From Roseateles_E cavernae (GTDB lineage Bacteria > Pseudomonadota > Gammaproteobacteria > Burkholderiales > Burkholderiaceae_C), in NCBI RefSeq assembly GCF_040187885.1, contig NZ_JBDPLH010000009.1:1-64000 (forward strand): DNA of 64,000 nucleotides, in the 5' to 3' direction. Shown piece by piece: positions 9,640 through 16,225 of the stretch. The notes below the pieces were generated by a model. It did not search any database and was not told where the DNA came from. It worked only from the letters and a program-made list of their open reading frames with translations. The position numbers and the translations under genes were made by a program. Every line of letters starts with the position of its first letter. Position 1 is the stretch's first letter.

Positions 9640-11696
9640 TGCAGAGTCTCCTTGGTGGTTGAACAGGGGATGGAATCGTTGGCTGCGGCCCGGCGGCGCT
9701 TCTGTTCGAGCCGCTCTTCATCGCAAGCGGGGCAGAAAGGGTGTTCTCCGGCCAGATAACCATGGCTCGGGCAGATCGAGAAGGTCGGCGTGACCGTGAT
9801 GTAGGGCAGGCGGAAGCGGCTCAGCGCGCGCCGCACCAGCTCGCGGCACGCAGCGCCACTCGAGACGCGCTCACCCATATAGAGATGCAGCACGGTGCCG
9901 CCGGTGTACTTGGCCTGCAGCGCCTCCTGGCGTTCCAGCGCCTCGAAGGGGTCGTCGGTGAAGCCGACCGGCAGCTGCGAGGAGTTGGTGTAGTAGGGAC
10001 GGTCTGCGCTGCCGGCCTGCAGGATCTCGGGCCAGCGTTTGCGGTCCTCGCGGGCGAAGCGGTAGGTCGTGCCCTCGGCCGGCGTCGCCTCCAGGTTGTA
10101 GAGGTGGCCGGTTTCTTCCTGGAACTCGACGATGCGGGCGCGCACATGGTCGAGCAGGCGCAGCGCCAGCGCATGGCCGCGCGCGTCGGTGATGTCGTAG
10201 TCGTCGGCGCTGAAGTTGCGGATCATCTCGTTGAGGCCGTTGACGCCCAGGGTCGAGAAATGGTTGCGCAAGGTGCCCAGATAGCGCTTGCTGTAGGGAA
10301 ACAGGCCCTGGTCCATCAGGCGCTGGATCAGCTCGCGCTTGAGTTCCAGGCTCTGCCTGCCGAACTCAAGAAGCCGATCCAGCGCAGCCAGCAGGCCGGC
10401 CTCGTCGCCGCAGTGCAGATGGCCCAGGCGCGCACAATTGATCGTGACCACACCGATGCTGCCGGTCTGTTCGGCGCTGCCGAACAGACCGTTGCCGCGC
10501 TTGAGCAGCTCGCGCAGGTCCAGCTGCAGCCGGCAGCACATCGAGCGCACCATATTCGGCTCCAGCTCCGAGTTCACGAAGTTCTGGAAGTAGGGCAGGC
10601 CGTACTTGGCCGTCATCTCGAACAGTGCGGCGGCGTTTTCTGACTCCCAGGGGAAATCGGGTGTGATGTTGTAGGTCGGGATTGGGAAAGTGAAGACCCG
10701 GCCTTTGGCATCGCCGGCCGTCATCACGTCGATGTAAGTGCGGTTGATCATGTCCATCTCGAGCTGCAGATCGCCGTAGGAAAACGGCATCTCCCGGCCG
10801 GCAATCACCGGCACCTGCTCGCGCAGGTCCGCTGGGCAGGTCCAGTCGAAGGTCAGGTTGGTGAAGGGCGTCTGCGTGCCCCAGCGCGAGGGCACGTTGA
10901 GGTTGTAGACCAGCTCCTGGATGCACTGGCGCACCTCGGCGTAGCTCATGCGATCGGCACGCACAAAGGGCGCCATATAGGTATCGAAGGAAGAGAAGGC
11001 CTGCGCACCGGCCCACTCGTTCTGCAAGGTGCCGAGGAAATTGACGATCTGGCCGACCGCCGAGCTCATGTGTTTGGGGGGGCCGGCCTCGACCTTGCCC
11101 GGCACGCCGTTCAGGCCTTCGTGCAAGAGCGTGCGCAGCGACCAGCCGGCGCAGTAGCCGCTGAGCATGTCGAGATCGTGGATGTGCAGGTCGCCGTCTC
11201 GATGGGCCTGGCCGATCTCGGGTGCATAGACATGCGAGAGCCAGTAGTTGGCCGTCATCTTGCCGGACACATTGAGGATCAGGCCGCCCAGCGAATAGCC
11301 CTGGTTGGCATTGGCGTTGACGCGCCAGTCGTCGCGATTCAGGTACTCGTTGATCGAGCGCTCGACATCCACCAGGGTCTTGCGATCCTCACGCAGCCGC
11401 GCGTGCTGCTCGCGGTAGACGATGTAGGCGCGCGCGGTCTTCAGATGATTGGACGCGATCAAGGTCTGCTCGACGATGTCCTGGATCTGCTCGACGCCGG
11501 GTGCCTGACCGTGGAAGCGGTGCGCCAGCACCTTCAGCACGCTGGCGCACAACAAGGCCTGTTCGTCGGCGCCGTACTCGCCGCTGGCAATGCCGGCGCG
11601 TTGCAGTGCCAGCGCGATCTTCTGGGCGTCGAAGGCCGCGTGGCGCCCATCACGCTTGAGAACCTGGGCGGGAAGGCTGGCATGGATGTTTGACAT
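9636..11696 (-). CDS. nrdD: Anaerobic (class III) ribonucleoside-triphosphate reductase, catalytic chain lacking the glycyl-radical tail
   Basis: Makes deoxyribonucleotides without oxygen. The 686 residues start with an ATP-cone (about 10-105), the allosteric nucleotide domain. The ten-stranded barrel follows, with LPYITVTPTFSICPSHGYLAGE near the end. Cys642, His645, Cys655 and Cys658 resemble the C-terminal zinc site. The protein then stops about 28 residues later without the RVxGY glycyl-radical motif found at this point in other NrdD proteins; that motif is in the next, overlapping gene. The promoter region carries two NrdR boxes and an FNR-type palindrome. The gene order nrdD, small subunit, nrdG implies one operon. 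Confidence 0.95.
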   Translation of the reverse strand: MSNIHASLPAQVLKRDGRHAAFDAQKIALALQRAGIASGEYGADEQALLCASVLKVLAHRFHGQAPGVEQIQDIVEQTLIASNHLKTARAYIVYREQHARLREDRKTLVDVERSINEYLNRDDWRVNANANQGYSLGGLILNVSGKMTANYWLSHVYAPEIGQAHRDGDLHIHDLDMLSGYCAGWSLRTLLHEGLNGVPGKVEAGPPKHMSSAVGQIVNFLGTLQNEWAGAQAFSSFDTYMAPFVRADRMSYAEVRQCIQELVYNLNVPSRWGTQTPFTNLTFDWTCPADLREQVPVIAGREMPFSYGDLQLEMDMINRTYIDVMTAGDAKGRVFTFPIPTYNITPDFPWESENAAALFEMTAKYGLPYFQNFVNSELEPNMVRSMCCRLQLDLRELLKRGNGLFGSAEQTGSIGVVTINCARLGHLHCGDEAGLLAALDRLLEFGRQSLELKRELIQRLMDQGLFPYSKRYLGTLRNHFSTLGVNGLNEMIRNFSADDYDITDARGHALALRLLDHVRARIVEFQEETGHLYNLEATPAEGTTYRFAREDRKRWPEILQAGSADRPYYTNSSQLPVGFTDDPFEALERQEALQAKYTGGTVLHLYMGERVSSGAACRELVRRALSRFRLPYITVTPTFSICPSHGYLAGEHPFCPACDEERLEQKRRRAAANDSIPCSTTKETLQ

Positions 11697-11708
11697 GGAT
11701 GGTTCTGA

Positions 11709-11724
11709 ACACTAGATATGGTGT
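11709..11724. promoter_or_regulatory. NrdR box 1 upstream of nrdD
   Basis: ACACTAGATATGGTGT matches the NrdR consensus (ACAC-A-AT-T-GTGT) almost perfectly. It lies 13 bases before the nrdD start and 32 bases from a second box, the roughly three-helical-turn spacing known for paired NrdR sites. NrdR is a zinc/ATP-cone repressor of ribonucleotide reductase genes; its gene is not in the window. Confidence 0.88.
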
Positions 11725-11740
11725 GCAGCCTATCCTTCAA

Positions 11741-11756
11741 ACACTAAATGTGGATT
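11741..11756. promoter_or_regulatory. NrdR box 2 upstream of nrdD
   Basis: ACACTAAATGTGGATT is the second, more degenerate NrdR box, starting 32 bases after the first. With the first it would cover the promoter of nrdD. Its right edge touches the FNR-type palindrome. Confidence 0.78.
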
Positions 11757-11769
11757 TGCGCTGACGCAA
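11756..11769. promoter_or_regulatory. FNR/Dnr-type palindrome upstream of nrdD
   Basis: TTGCG-CTGA-CGCAA, a perfect palindrome with the 5-4-5 architecture of FNR-family sites (extended by T and A to 6-4-6 at 11755-11770). A start point 41.5 bases downstream would be near 11721, 25 bases before the nrdD ATG, a class II activator position. The half-site TTGCG is a variant of TTGAT. Confidence 0.55.
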
Positions 11770-11809
11770 ACTCCCGACTCGACCTGGCGCCGCAGGCGCC
11801 ACGGCGGGG

Positions 11810-12217
11810 TCAGCCGAAACTCAGCGGGCGGCCTTCGACGTCCAGTGCCAGCAACCCCTCAAGCTGGCCGCTGCGGATGCGCTCGACCATGGTGCGCAGC
11901 GCCTGCTCGATGCGGGCCTCGGTCGCCGGCTTGCCGCCCTGGCCGGACAGGGCGGCGATGAAGACGACCTGCCAGGGTGGCCCGGCCTTGGCGGACTCGG
12001 CACGCAAGGCCTCGAAGCTGCCGAGCTCTGCAGGCGACTTGTCCACGCAGACCCGTGGTGAGAGCGTGCCGCCCTGGCCGCTGGCAAAACGCTCACGCTG
12101 CTCAGGACTGGGGTCCTCGGGCAGTTCGGCCGTCGTGAAGACGAAGAGCAGTCGCTGGGGCTCGGCCTGGAGGGTGGCGCCGCGCAGGAGCAGCTCGAAG
12201 GGTGTGTCGCTTGTCAT
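11810..12217 (-). CDS. Small conserved protein often annotated 'ribonucleotide reductase subunit alpha'
   Basis: A 135-residue soluble protein recognised as a Burkholderiales family seen near anaerobic ribonucleotide reductase genes and annotated, without firm evidence, as a ribonucleotide reductase subunit. Conserved features include EPQRLLFVFTTAELP, ERFASGQGGTLSPRVCVDKSP and the QVVFIAALSG strand, ending GRPLSFG. No membrane span or catalytic motif is evident. It sits between nrdD and the FNR-type box at 12253-12266 on the nrdD strand, so it may share anaerobic expression. The function is unknown; the annotation name should not be taken literally. Confidence 0.75.
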   Translation of the reverse strand: MTSDTPFELLLRGATLQAEPQRLLFVFTTAELPEDPSPEQRERFASGQGGTLSPRVCVDKSPAELGSFEALRAESAKAGPPWQVVFIAALSGQGGKPATEARIEQALRTMVERIRSGQLEGLLALDVEGRPLSFG

Positions 12218-12252
12218 GGGCGCAAGCGTCGCGCCTGTCGCGTCCAGAGGGT

Positions 12253-12266
12253 TTGCTCTGGATCAA
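12253..12266. promoter_or_regulatory. FNR/Dnr-type site between divergent genes
   Basis: TTGCT-CTGG-ATCAA has the 5-4-5 layout and one perfect ATCAA half-site. Its centre (12259.5) puts a class II start point near 12301, 17 bases before the DGC-domain gene at 12318. The same CTGG spacer recurs in two other sites of this window. Confidence 0.65.
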
Positions 12267-12317
12267 GACAGCATCGCGGATTCGCTGCGCCAATATCAAA
12301 AACTGCGGAAGGTTTGG

Positions 12318-12761
12318 ATGACAAGCAGCACACCCGTCCCCGCCAGGCGCCCACTGCCCCTGGTGTATTCCTGCTCGGGCTGCTCCAGTGCGGCCCAGCT
12401 GGCCAACTATCTGGCTCTGCGCCTGGACCGCGAGGGCGAAGCCGAGATGTCCTGCATTTCCGGTGTCGGCGGCAATGTGCGCAGCTTGGTGCGCCGTGCC
12501 CGCGACGCGGCTGCCGAGGGCAGGCCCATCATTGCCATTGATGGCTGCGCGCTGGCCTGCGCCAAGCAGTGTCTGGCCGAGCGCAGTGTCGCGCCGACCT
12601 GGCATCTGCTGCTGGCATCGTCGGGCGTCGCCAAGCGCTATCACGCCGATTTCGACACTGCACAGGCGGAGCAGATCTATCCGGTGCTGGTCGAGCAGGT
12701 GCAGGCGCTGCGTGACGCGCCTATCCCAGGTAGATCCACCAGCCCAGCGGGTTCTTGCTGA
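12318..12761 (+). CDS. Putative zinc-binding DGC-domain protein
   Basis: A 147-residue protein of the DGC domain family. PLVYSCSGCSSAAQLANYLALRL holds the N-terminal CxGC, EMSCISGVGGNV the next cysteine block, and AIDGCALACAKQCL the eponymous DGC plus CxxxC. These cysteines probably bind zinc or another metal. A GGAAGG site precedes the ATG, and an FNR-type box lies at the right distance upstream, so low-oxygen or NO induction is likely. Family members are common near NO- and denitrification genes, but the activity is unknown. The 3' end overlaps the convergent SirB2-like gene by 41 bases. Confidence 0.85.
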   Translation: MTSSTPVPARRPLPLVYSCSGCSSAAQLANYLALRLDREGEAEMSCISGVGGNVRSLVRRARDAAAEGRPIIAIDGCALACAKQCLAERSVAPTWHLLLASSGVAKRYHADFDTAQAEQIYPVLVEQVQALRDAPIPGRSTSPAGSC

Positions 12762-13113
12762 TCGCCACCGAGGCGATCCAGCCGACGGTTGCCAGCGCTG
12801 CGAGCCAGGCGGCCGCGCGCAGCGCCAGTGGCCGGCCGGGTTTCAGCGCCAGCATGCCCAGCGCGATATAGAGCAGCAGGCCGAGGAGCTTGGCCAGCAG
12901 CCAGGGCGCCTCGAGCGGCGATAGCCGCAGCATCCAGGCCAGCGCGAGCGCCGACAGCAGCAGCACCGAGTCGACCAGATGGGGCAAGGTCCTGGCCGGC
13001 CGGCTGCCGACCCAGGCAGCGCCCAGCAAGGACCCGAGGCCGCGCGCGAAGAAGCCGCTGACCGAGAGCAGCACGGCGCCCTGGTGCAGGGTCTTGATCG
13101 TCAGATAGTCCAT
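12721..13113 (-). CDS. SirB2-family integral membrane protein
   Basis: A 130-residue protein with four predicted membrane segments, starting MDYLTIKTLHQGAVLLSVSGFF, the SirB2 family signature (Tyr-His at the first helix, RxLPHLVDSVLLLSALAL at the second, then KLLGLLLYIALGMLALK). The name comes from a Salmonella invasion-gene regulator study; the biochemical role is unknown, and helix histidines suggest quinone or heme contact (inference). It is the last gene of the norB-nsrR-nnrS strand, 10 bases after nnrS, so probably in that operon. The ATG at 13111-13113 is preferred over a Met nine codons upstream because the family begins here. Confidence 0.85.
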   Translation of the reverse strand: MDYLTIKTLHQGAVLLSVSGFFARGLGSLLGAAWVGSRPARTLPHLVDSVLLLSALALAWMLRLSPLEAPWLLAKLLGLLLYIALGMLALKPGRPLALRAAAWLAALATVGWIASVAISKNPLGWWIYLG

Positions 13114-13123
13114 GGCCGGATTC

Positions 13124-14326
13124 TCAGCCCGGCCGGCCATCGAGGCGGGCGCGCGTCAGGATCGGCCAGTAGCGCAGCGCGTAGAGAGCGAAGCCGGCCG
13201 ACCACAGCGCGGCCGACAGCAGCACCGCGTGGACGGTCTGCGCCGGCGCTAGCAGCGGCCAGCCGACGCGCACCACGGCGGCGGCCGCGACCAGCGCGTA
13301 GCTCGCCACATCGCCCCGGCTGGCCCGCAGCAGCCGGCCGGTGTGGCCCAGCGCGGTGCGCGTCATCATGCCGATGACCAGCCCGCCGATGGCGCCCAGG
13401 GTCAGCGCGTGGGTCGCCAGCGTCGGGGCCAGCAGGCCCAGCGCCGCCAGGCCGCGCAGCAGCAGGTGCAGCGGGATCCACAGATAGGCCAGATGCAGCA
13501 CCCAGACCAGCGGCGTGCGCAGCGTCTTCAGCGGCTGCCACAGCAGCCAGCGCGCCAGATGGGCGGCCGAGCAGACGCCGGCCAGCAGGGCCAGCGGCAG
13601 GCCGCCCAGCCCCAGCCCATCGCCGGCCAGCAGCGCCAGCGTGCCGCCCAGCGCGGCCTGTTCCAGCCAGGGCCGGCGCGTCGCATTGGCGCCGGGCACG
13701 CCGTTGTTGGTGAACATCGGGATCACGCGGCCGGCCATCACCGCCATGATGAAGAGCACGACATCGAGCCCCAGCTGGATGCCGACCCAGCCGGGCAGCT
13801 GCAGCAGGCCCAGCTGGCTCAGGTGCACGCCGGCCTGGGCCAGAGTCAGCAGCGCCAGCAGGCCGATGAAGAAGTAGTTGCGGTGGTTGCGGGCGGCGAT
13901 GAAGGGCAGGGCCAGCGCGATCGTGGCCAGCAGCGGGAAGGCGATATTGACCAGGGCTGCCGCCCAGCCCCAGGGCGTCAGCACCAGCACGCGGCCGGCC
14001 AGCCACAGCCCCGCCAGTGCGGCCAGCGCGGCACCGGTGGGTGTCGGGCGATTGCTCCAGTTGCGGCCGGCGGTGAACAGAAAGCCCACCAGCACGGCCA
14101 GGGTGAAACCGAACAGCATCTCGTGCGCATGCCATAGCGGCCCCTGCAGATAGGCCTGCGATCCCAGCAGGCCGGCGAACTGCAGCGCCCACAGCGCGAT
14201 CGACAGCGCGGCGAAGCCGCTGGCCAGCAGGTAGAAGGGGCGGAAGCCGAGCTGCCAGAGCGCGAAGGCCGGTGCAGCCGCCGGGCGTGGGGGTTCCTCG
14301 ATCTTGATGAATGACGCAGCCATCAT
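13124..14326 (-). CDS. nnrS: NnrS family protein
   Basis: Heme- and copper-containing inner-membrane protein of the NnrS family, 400 residues with about 12 membrane spans. NnrS members lower nitrosative stress and often sit with NO reductase genes. LGFRPFYLLASGFAALSIALW, PLWHAHEMLFGF, GRVIPMFTNNGVPG and MTRTALGHTGR are the conserved blocks; the His residues are likely metal ligands. The start overlaps the stop of the upstream membrane gene as ATGATG/TGA (14323-14326), so translation is coupled. It belongs to the operon running down from the NsrR/FNR-controlled promoter near 18850. Confidence 0.94.
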   Translation of the reverse strand: MMAASFIKIEEPPRPAAAPAFALWQLGFRPFYLLASGFAALSIALWALQFAGLLGSQAYLQGPLWHAHEMLFGFTLAVLVGFLFTAGRNWSNRPTPTGAALAALAGLWLAGRVLVLTPWGWAAALVNIAFPLLATIALALPFIAARNHRNYFFIGLLALLTLAQAGVHLSQLGLLQLPGWVGIQLGLDVVLFIMAVMAGRVIPMFTNNGVPGANATRRPWLEQAALGGTLALLAGDGLGLGGLPLALLAGVCSAAHLARWLLWQPLKTLRTPLVWVLHLAYLWIPLHLLLRGLAALGLLAPTLATHALTLGAIGGLVIGMMTRTALGHTGRLLRASRGDVASYALVAAAAVVRVGWPLLAPAQTVHAVLLSAALWSAGFALYALRYWPILTRARLDGRPG

Positions 14327-15429
14327 GGCAACTTTCTTGCGCCGGTGGCGCCATGGCGGCGGCGCCACGCGAACGCGGCGCCGATCAGGGTCAGGGCAAA
14401 CAGTGCGAGGGCGCCGGCATTCAGGCCGGCTCCCCAGGCACGCAGCGAGTCGTTCACGAAGCCACCGCCCAGCCGCAGCAGCAGGGACAGATGCAGAAGC
14501 GCCAGCGGCAGGTAGAAGGCCGGTCCGAACTGCAGCTTGATGCGGGCCACGGCCGGCAGGATCACCGGCGCATGGCCCATCATCATGCTGACGATGAAAC
14601 CCAGCCCCAGCGCATGCAGGGCGGTGTCGCGGGCCGTGTGAAAGCCCAGCGCCGTGGCGGCCCAGGCCAGGCCGGCCAGCGCCAGCCAGACATAGCCGCC
14701 GAGCAGGCAGACCGCCATATAGCGGCTCAGGCCCTGGGCGAAGACCGTGCGGCGGGCGATGTCGAACAACAGCAGCCACAGGGCCAGCATCGCCAGGGCG
14801 GCGCCATAGAGCAGCGCTGACAGCGCCGCGCCCAGCAGCAGGGCGGCGAGGACCAGATACAGCGAGGCCTCGGCGCCGGGCCGGCGGCGCATCAGCCGCG
14901 TCATCTCCAGGCGCTCGGCCGCGATGGTCAGCACCAGGAAGGCGAACCAGCAGCGCAGCACGGCGTCGGCCGCGATGCCGGCCGCAAACAAGGCATTGCC
15001 GGCCAGCCAGGCCAGCGCGCCGAGCAGCAGCAGCGCGGTGTGCGCGGCCGGTTGGCGCCGCACGACGACGAGGTTGACCGCGACGAAGGCCAGCGCCGCC
15101 AGCGCAGCCAGCCCCGCAGCGGCGGCGCCGTAGCCCAGCAGCCAGCACAGGCCGGCCAGGCCGGACATGAACGGCCCGATGAAGGCGGCGCGGTGGCGCA
15201 GCGCCACCGCCCGCTCGATCGCGATCACGGTCCCCAGGAAACCGCCGCTCATCAGCGCCGCGTGCTCGAGGCCGGCGTGGCTCAGCCAGAGGGCATCGCT
15301 CAGCGGCAGGCCGGCGCGCAGCAGGCCCCCGCCCACGCCGCCCAGCAGCGACAACGCCATCAGGGCCAGCAGCAGCGGCCGCGCCAGCCGGGCGGATGCC
15401 GCAGGATGGAGCGCGCGGCGCGGTCTCAC
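14323..15429 (-). CDS. Polytopic membrane protein in the nor operon, function unknown
   Basis: A 368-residue protein with roughly ten to twelve hydrophobic spans and a positively charged N terminus. Conserved-looking motifs are HAGLEHAALMSGGFLGTVI, ERAVAL, FHTARDTALHALGLGF and MMGHAPVILPAVARIKLQF; the in-membrane histidines and the operon position suggest an NnrS-like metal or NO role, but it is not a clear NnrS. The start is a GTG overlapping the TGA of the SufT-like gene (15426-15429), and its stop overlaps nnrS. Such tight coupling on both sides implies a shared task with its neighbours. Similar proteins occur beside nnrS in other betaproteobacteria, as I recall. Confidence 0.75.
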   Translation of the reverse strand: MRPRRALHPAASARLARPLLLALMALSLLGGVGGGLLRAGLPLSDALWLSHAGLEHAALMSGGFLGTVIAIERAVALRHRAAFIGPFMSGLAGLCWLLGYGAAAAGLAALAALAFVAVNLVVVRRQPAAHTALLLLGALAWLAGNALFAAGIAADAVLRCWFAFLVLTIAAERLEMTRLMRRRPGAEASLYLVLAALLLGAALSALLYGAALAMLALWLLLFDIARRTVFAQGLSRYMAVCLLGGYVWLALAGLAWAATALGFHTARDTALHALGLGFIVSMMMGHAPVILPAVARIKLQFGPAFYLPLALLHLSLLLRLGGGFVNDSLRAWGAGLNAGALALFALTLIGAAFAWRRRHGATGARKLP

Positions 15430-15755
15430 CAGCGCATGAAGCGCTTGGCCCGTTCGCTCATGCGATCGGTACTCCATGGCGGCTCCCAGACCAGTTCGAC
15501 CTCGATGGCCAGCGCGGCCGGCACCACCCGGTCCAGCTCGGCCTCGACCTCGTCGATGATGACGTCGGCCACCGGGCAGGCCGCCGAGGTCATTGTCAGA
15601 CGCACATGGACCTTGTCGGCGCCGACCTCGACGCCGTAGATCAGGCCCACATCGACGATGCTCATCGCCACCTCCGGGTCGACCACGCGGCTCAGCGCGT
15701 CGATGAGGGGCTGGCGCAGATCCTCCGGGCCGCTGTAGGGGAAGGGCGTGTTCAT
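15426..15755 (-). CDS. SufT/MIP18-type (DUF59) metal-sulfur cluster assembly factor
   Basis: A 109-residue DUF59 protein. LIDALSRVVDPEVAMSIVDVGLIYGVEV is the family N-terminal block, with the DPE motif, and LTMTSAACPVADVIIDEVE contains the conserved cysteine of the T(S/T)xxCP loop. Members help mature Fe-S proteins. The start ATG overlaps the nsrR stop (ATGA, 15752-15755) and its end overlaps the next gene, so it is translationally coupled to the NO sensor. NO destroys Fe-S clusters, so repair or delivery of clusters to NsrR or other targets is a reasonable inference. The C-terminal WEPPWSTDRMSERAKRFM is typical for this subgroup. Confidence 0.88.
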   Translation of the reverse strand: MNTPFPYSGPEDLRQPLIDALSRVVDPEVAMSIVDVGLIYGVEVGADKVHVRLTMTSAACPVADVIIDEVEAELDRVVPAALAIEVELVWEPPWSTDRMSERAKRFMRW

Positions 15756-16216
15756 GACGACGGACGCGCGGTGCGCGCGGCGGGCTCGATGAACAGCATC
15801 CGCGCCAGGGCCTGGCGGTTGTGCACCAGGTCGGCCAGCGTGTAGCGGTCCAGCACCTTGTAGAAGGCATCGACCGCCTCGCCCATCACGTCGCGCAGCT
15901 TGCAGATCGGCGTGATGGCGCAATGCCCGCCCTCGGCGCTGAAACACTCGGCGGGCAAGGCCGCGCCCTCGGTCAGGCGCACGACGGCGCCGACGCCGAT
16001 CAGCTCGGGCGCCAGCCCCAGCTCCAGCCCGCCGCCCTTGCCGCGCACATTGGCCAGCCAGCCGGTCTTGCCGAGAAAATGCACGACCTTGGTCAGGTGG
16101 TTCTCGGAGATCGCGAAGCTGGCGGCGATCTCGGCAATGGTGGCGCGCCGGCCCGGCCGGGCGGCCAGGAAGATCAGCACGCGCAGGGCGTAGTCGGTGA
16201 AGCTGGTGAGTTTCAT
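15752..16216 (-). CDS. nsrR: NsrR, NO-sensing Rrf2-family repressor
   Basis: A 154-residue Rrf2 transcription factor. The start MKLTSFTDYALRVLIFLA is the NsrR signature, followed by a winged helix (residues 25-65, ending VRGKGGGLELG). Cys91, Cys99 and Cys105 in CFSAEGGHCAITPIC would hold the NO-sensitive Fe-S cluster. NsrR represses NO-detoxification genes until NO destroys the cluster. It lies 9 bases after norB and overlaps the SufT-like gene by ATGA, so it is expressed from the norB promoter, whose NsrR-type site (18831-18853) implies negative autoregulation. A second NsrR-like site lies by nosZ. Confidence 0.93.
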   Translation of the reverse strand: MKLTSFTDYALRVLIFLAARPGRRATIAEIAASFAISENHLTKVVHFLGKTGWLANVRGKGGGLELGLAPELIGVGAVVRLTEGAALPAECFSAEGGHCAITPICKLRDVMGEAVDAFYKVLDRYTLADLVHNRQALARMLFIEPAARTARPSS

Positions 16217-16225
16217 GGCGGACGG

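Noticed and set aside
9636..9640. Programmed frameshift joining NrdD to the glycyl-radical segment
   Set aside because: No slippery sequence is seen; the small gene has its own AAGGAG site and ATG, so separate initiation is the simpler reading. A sequencing error remains possible.
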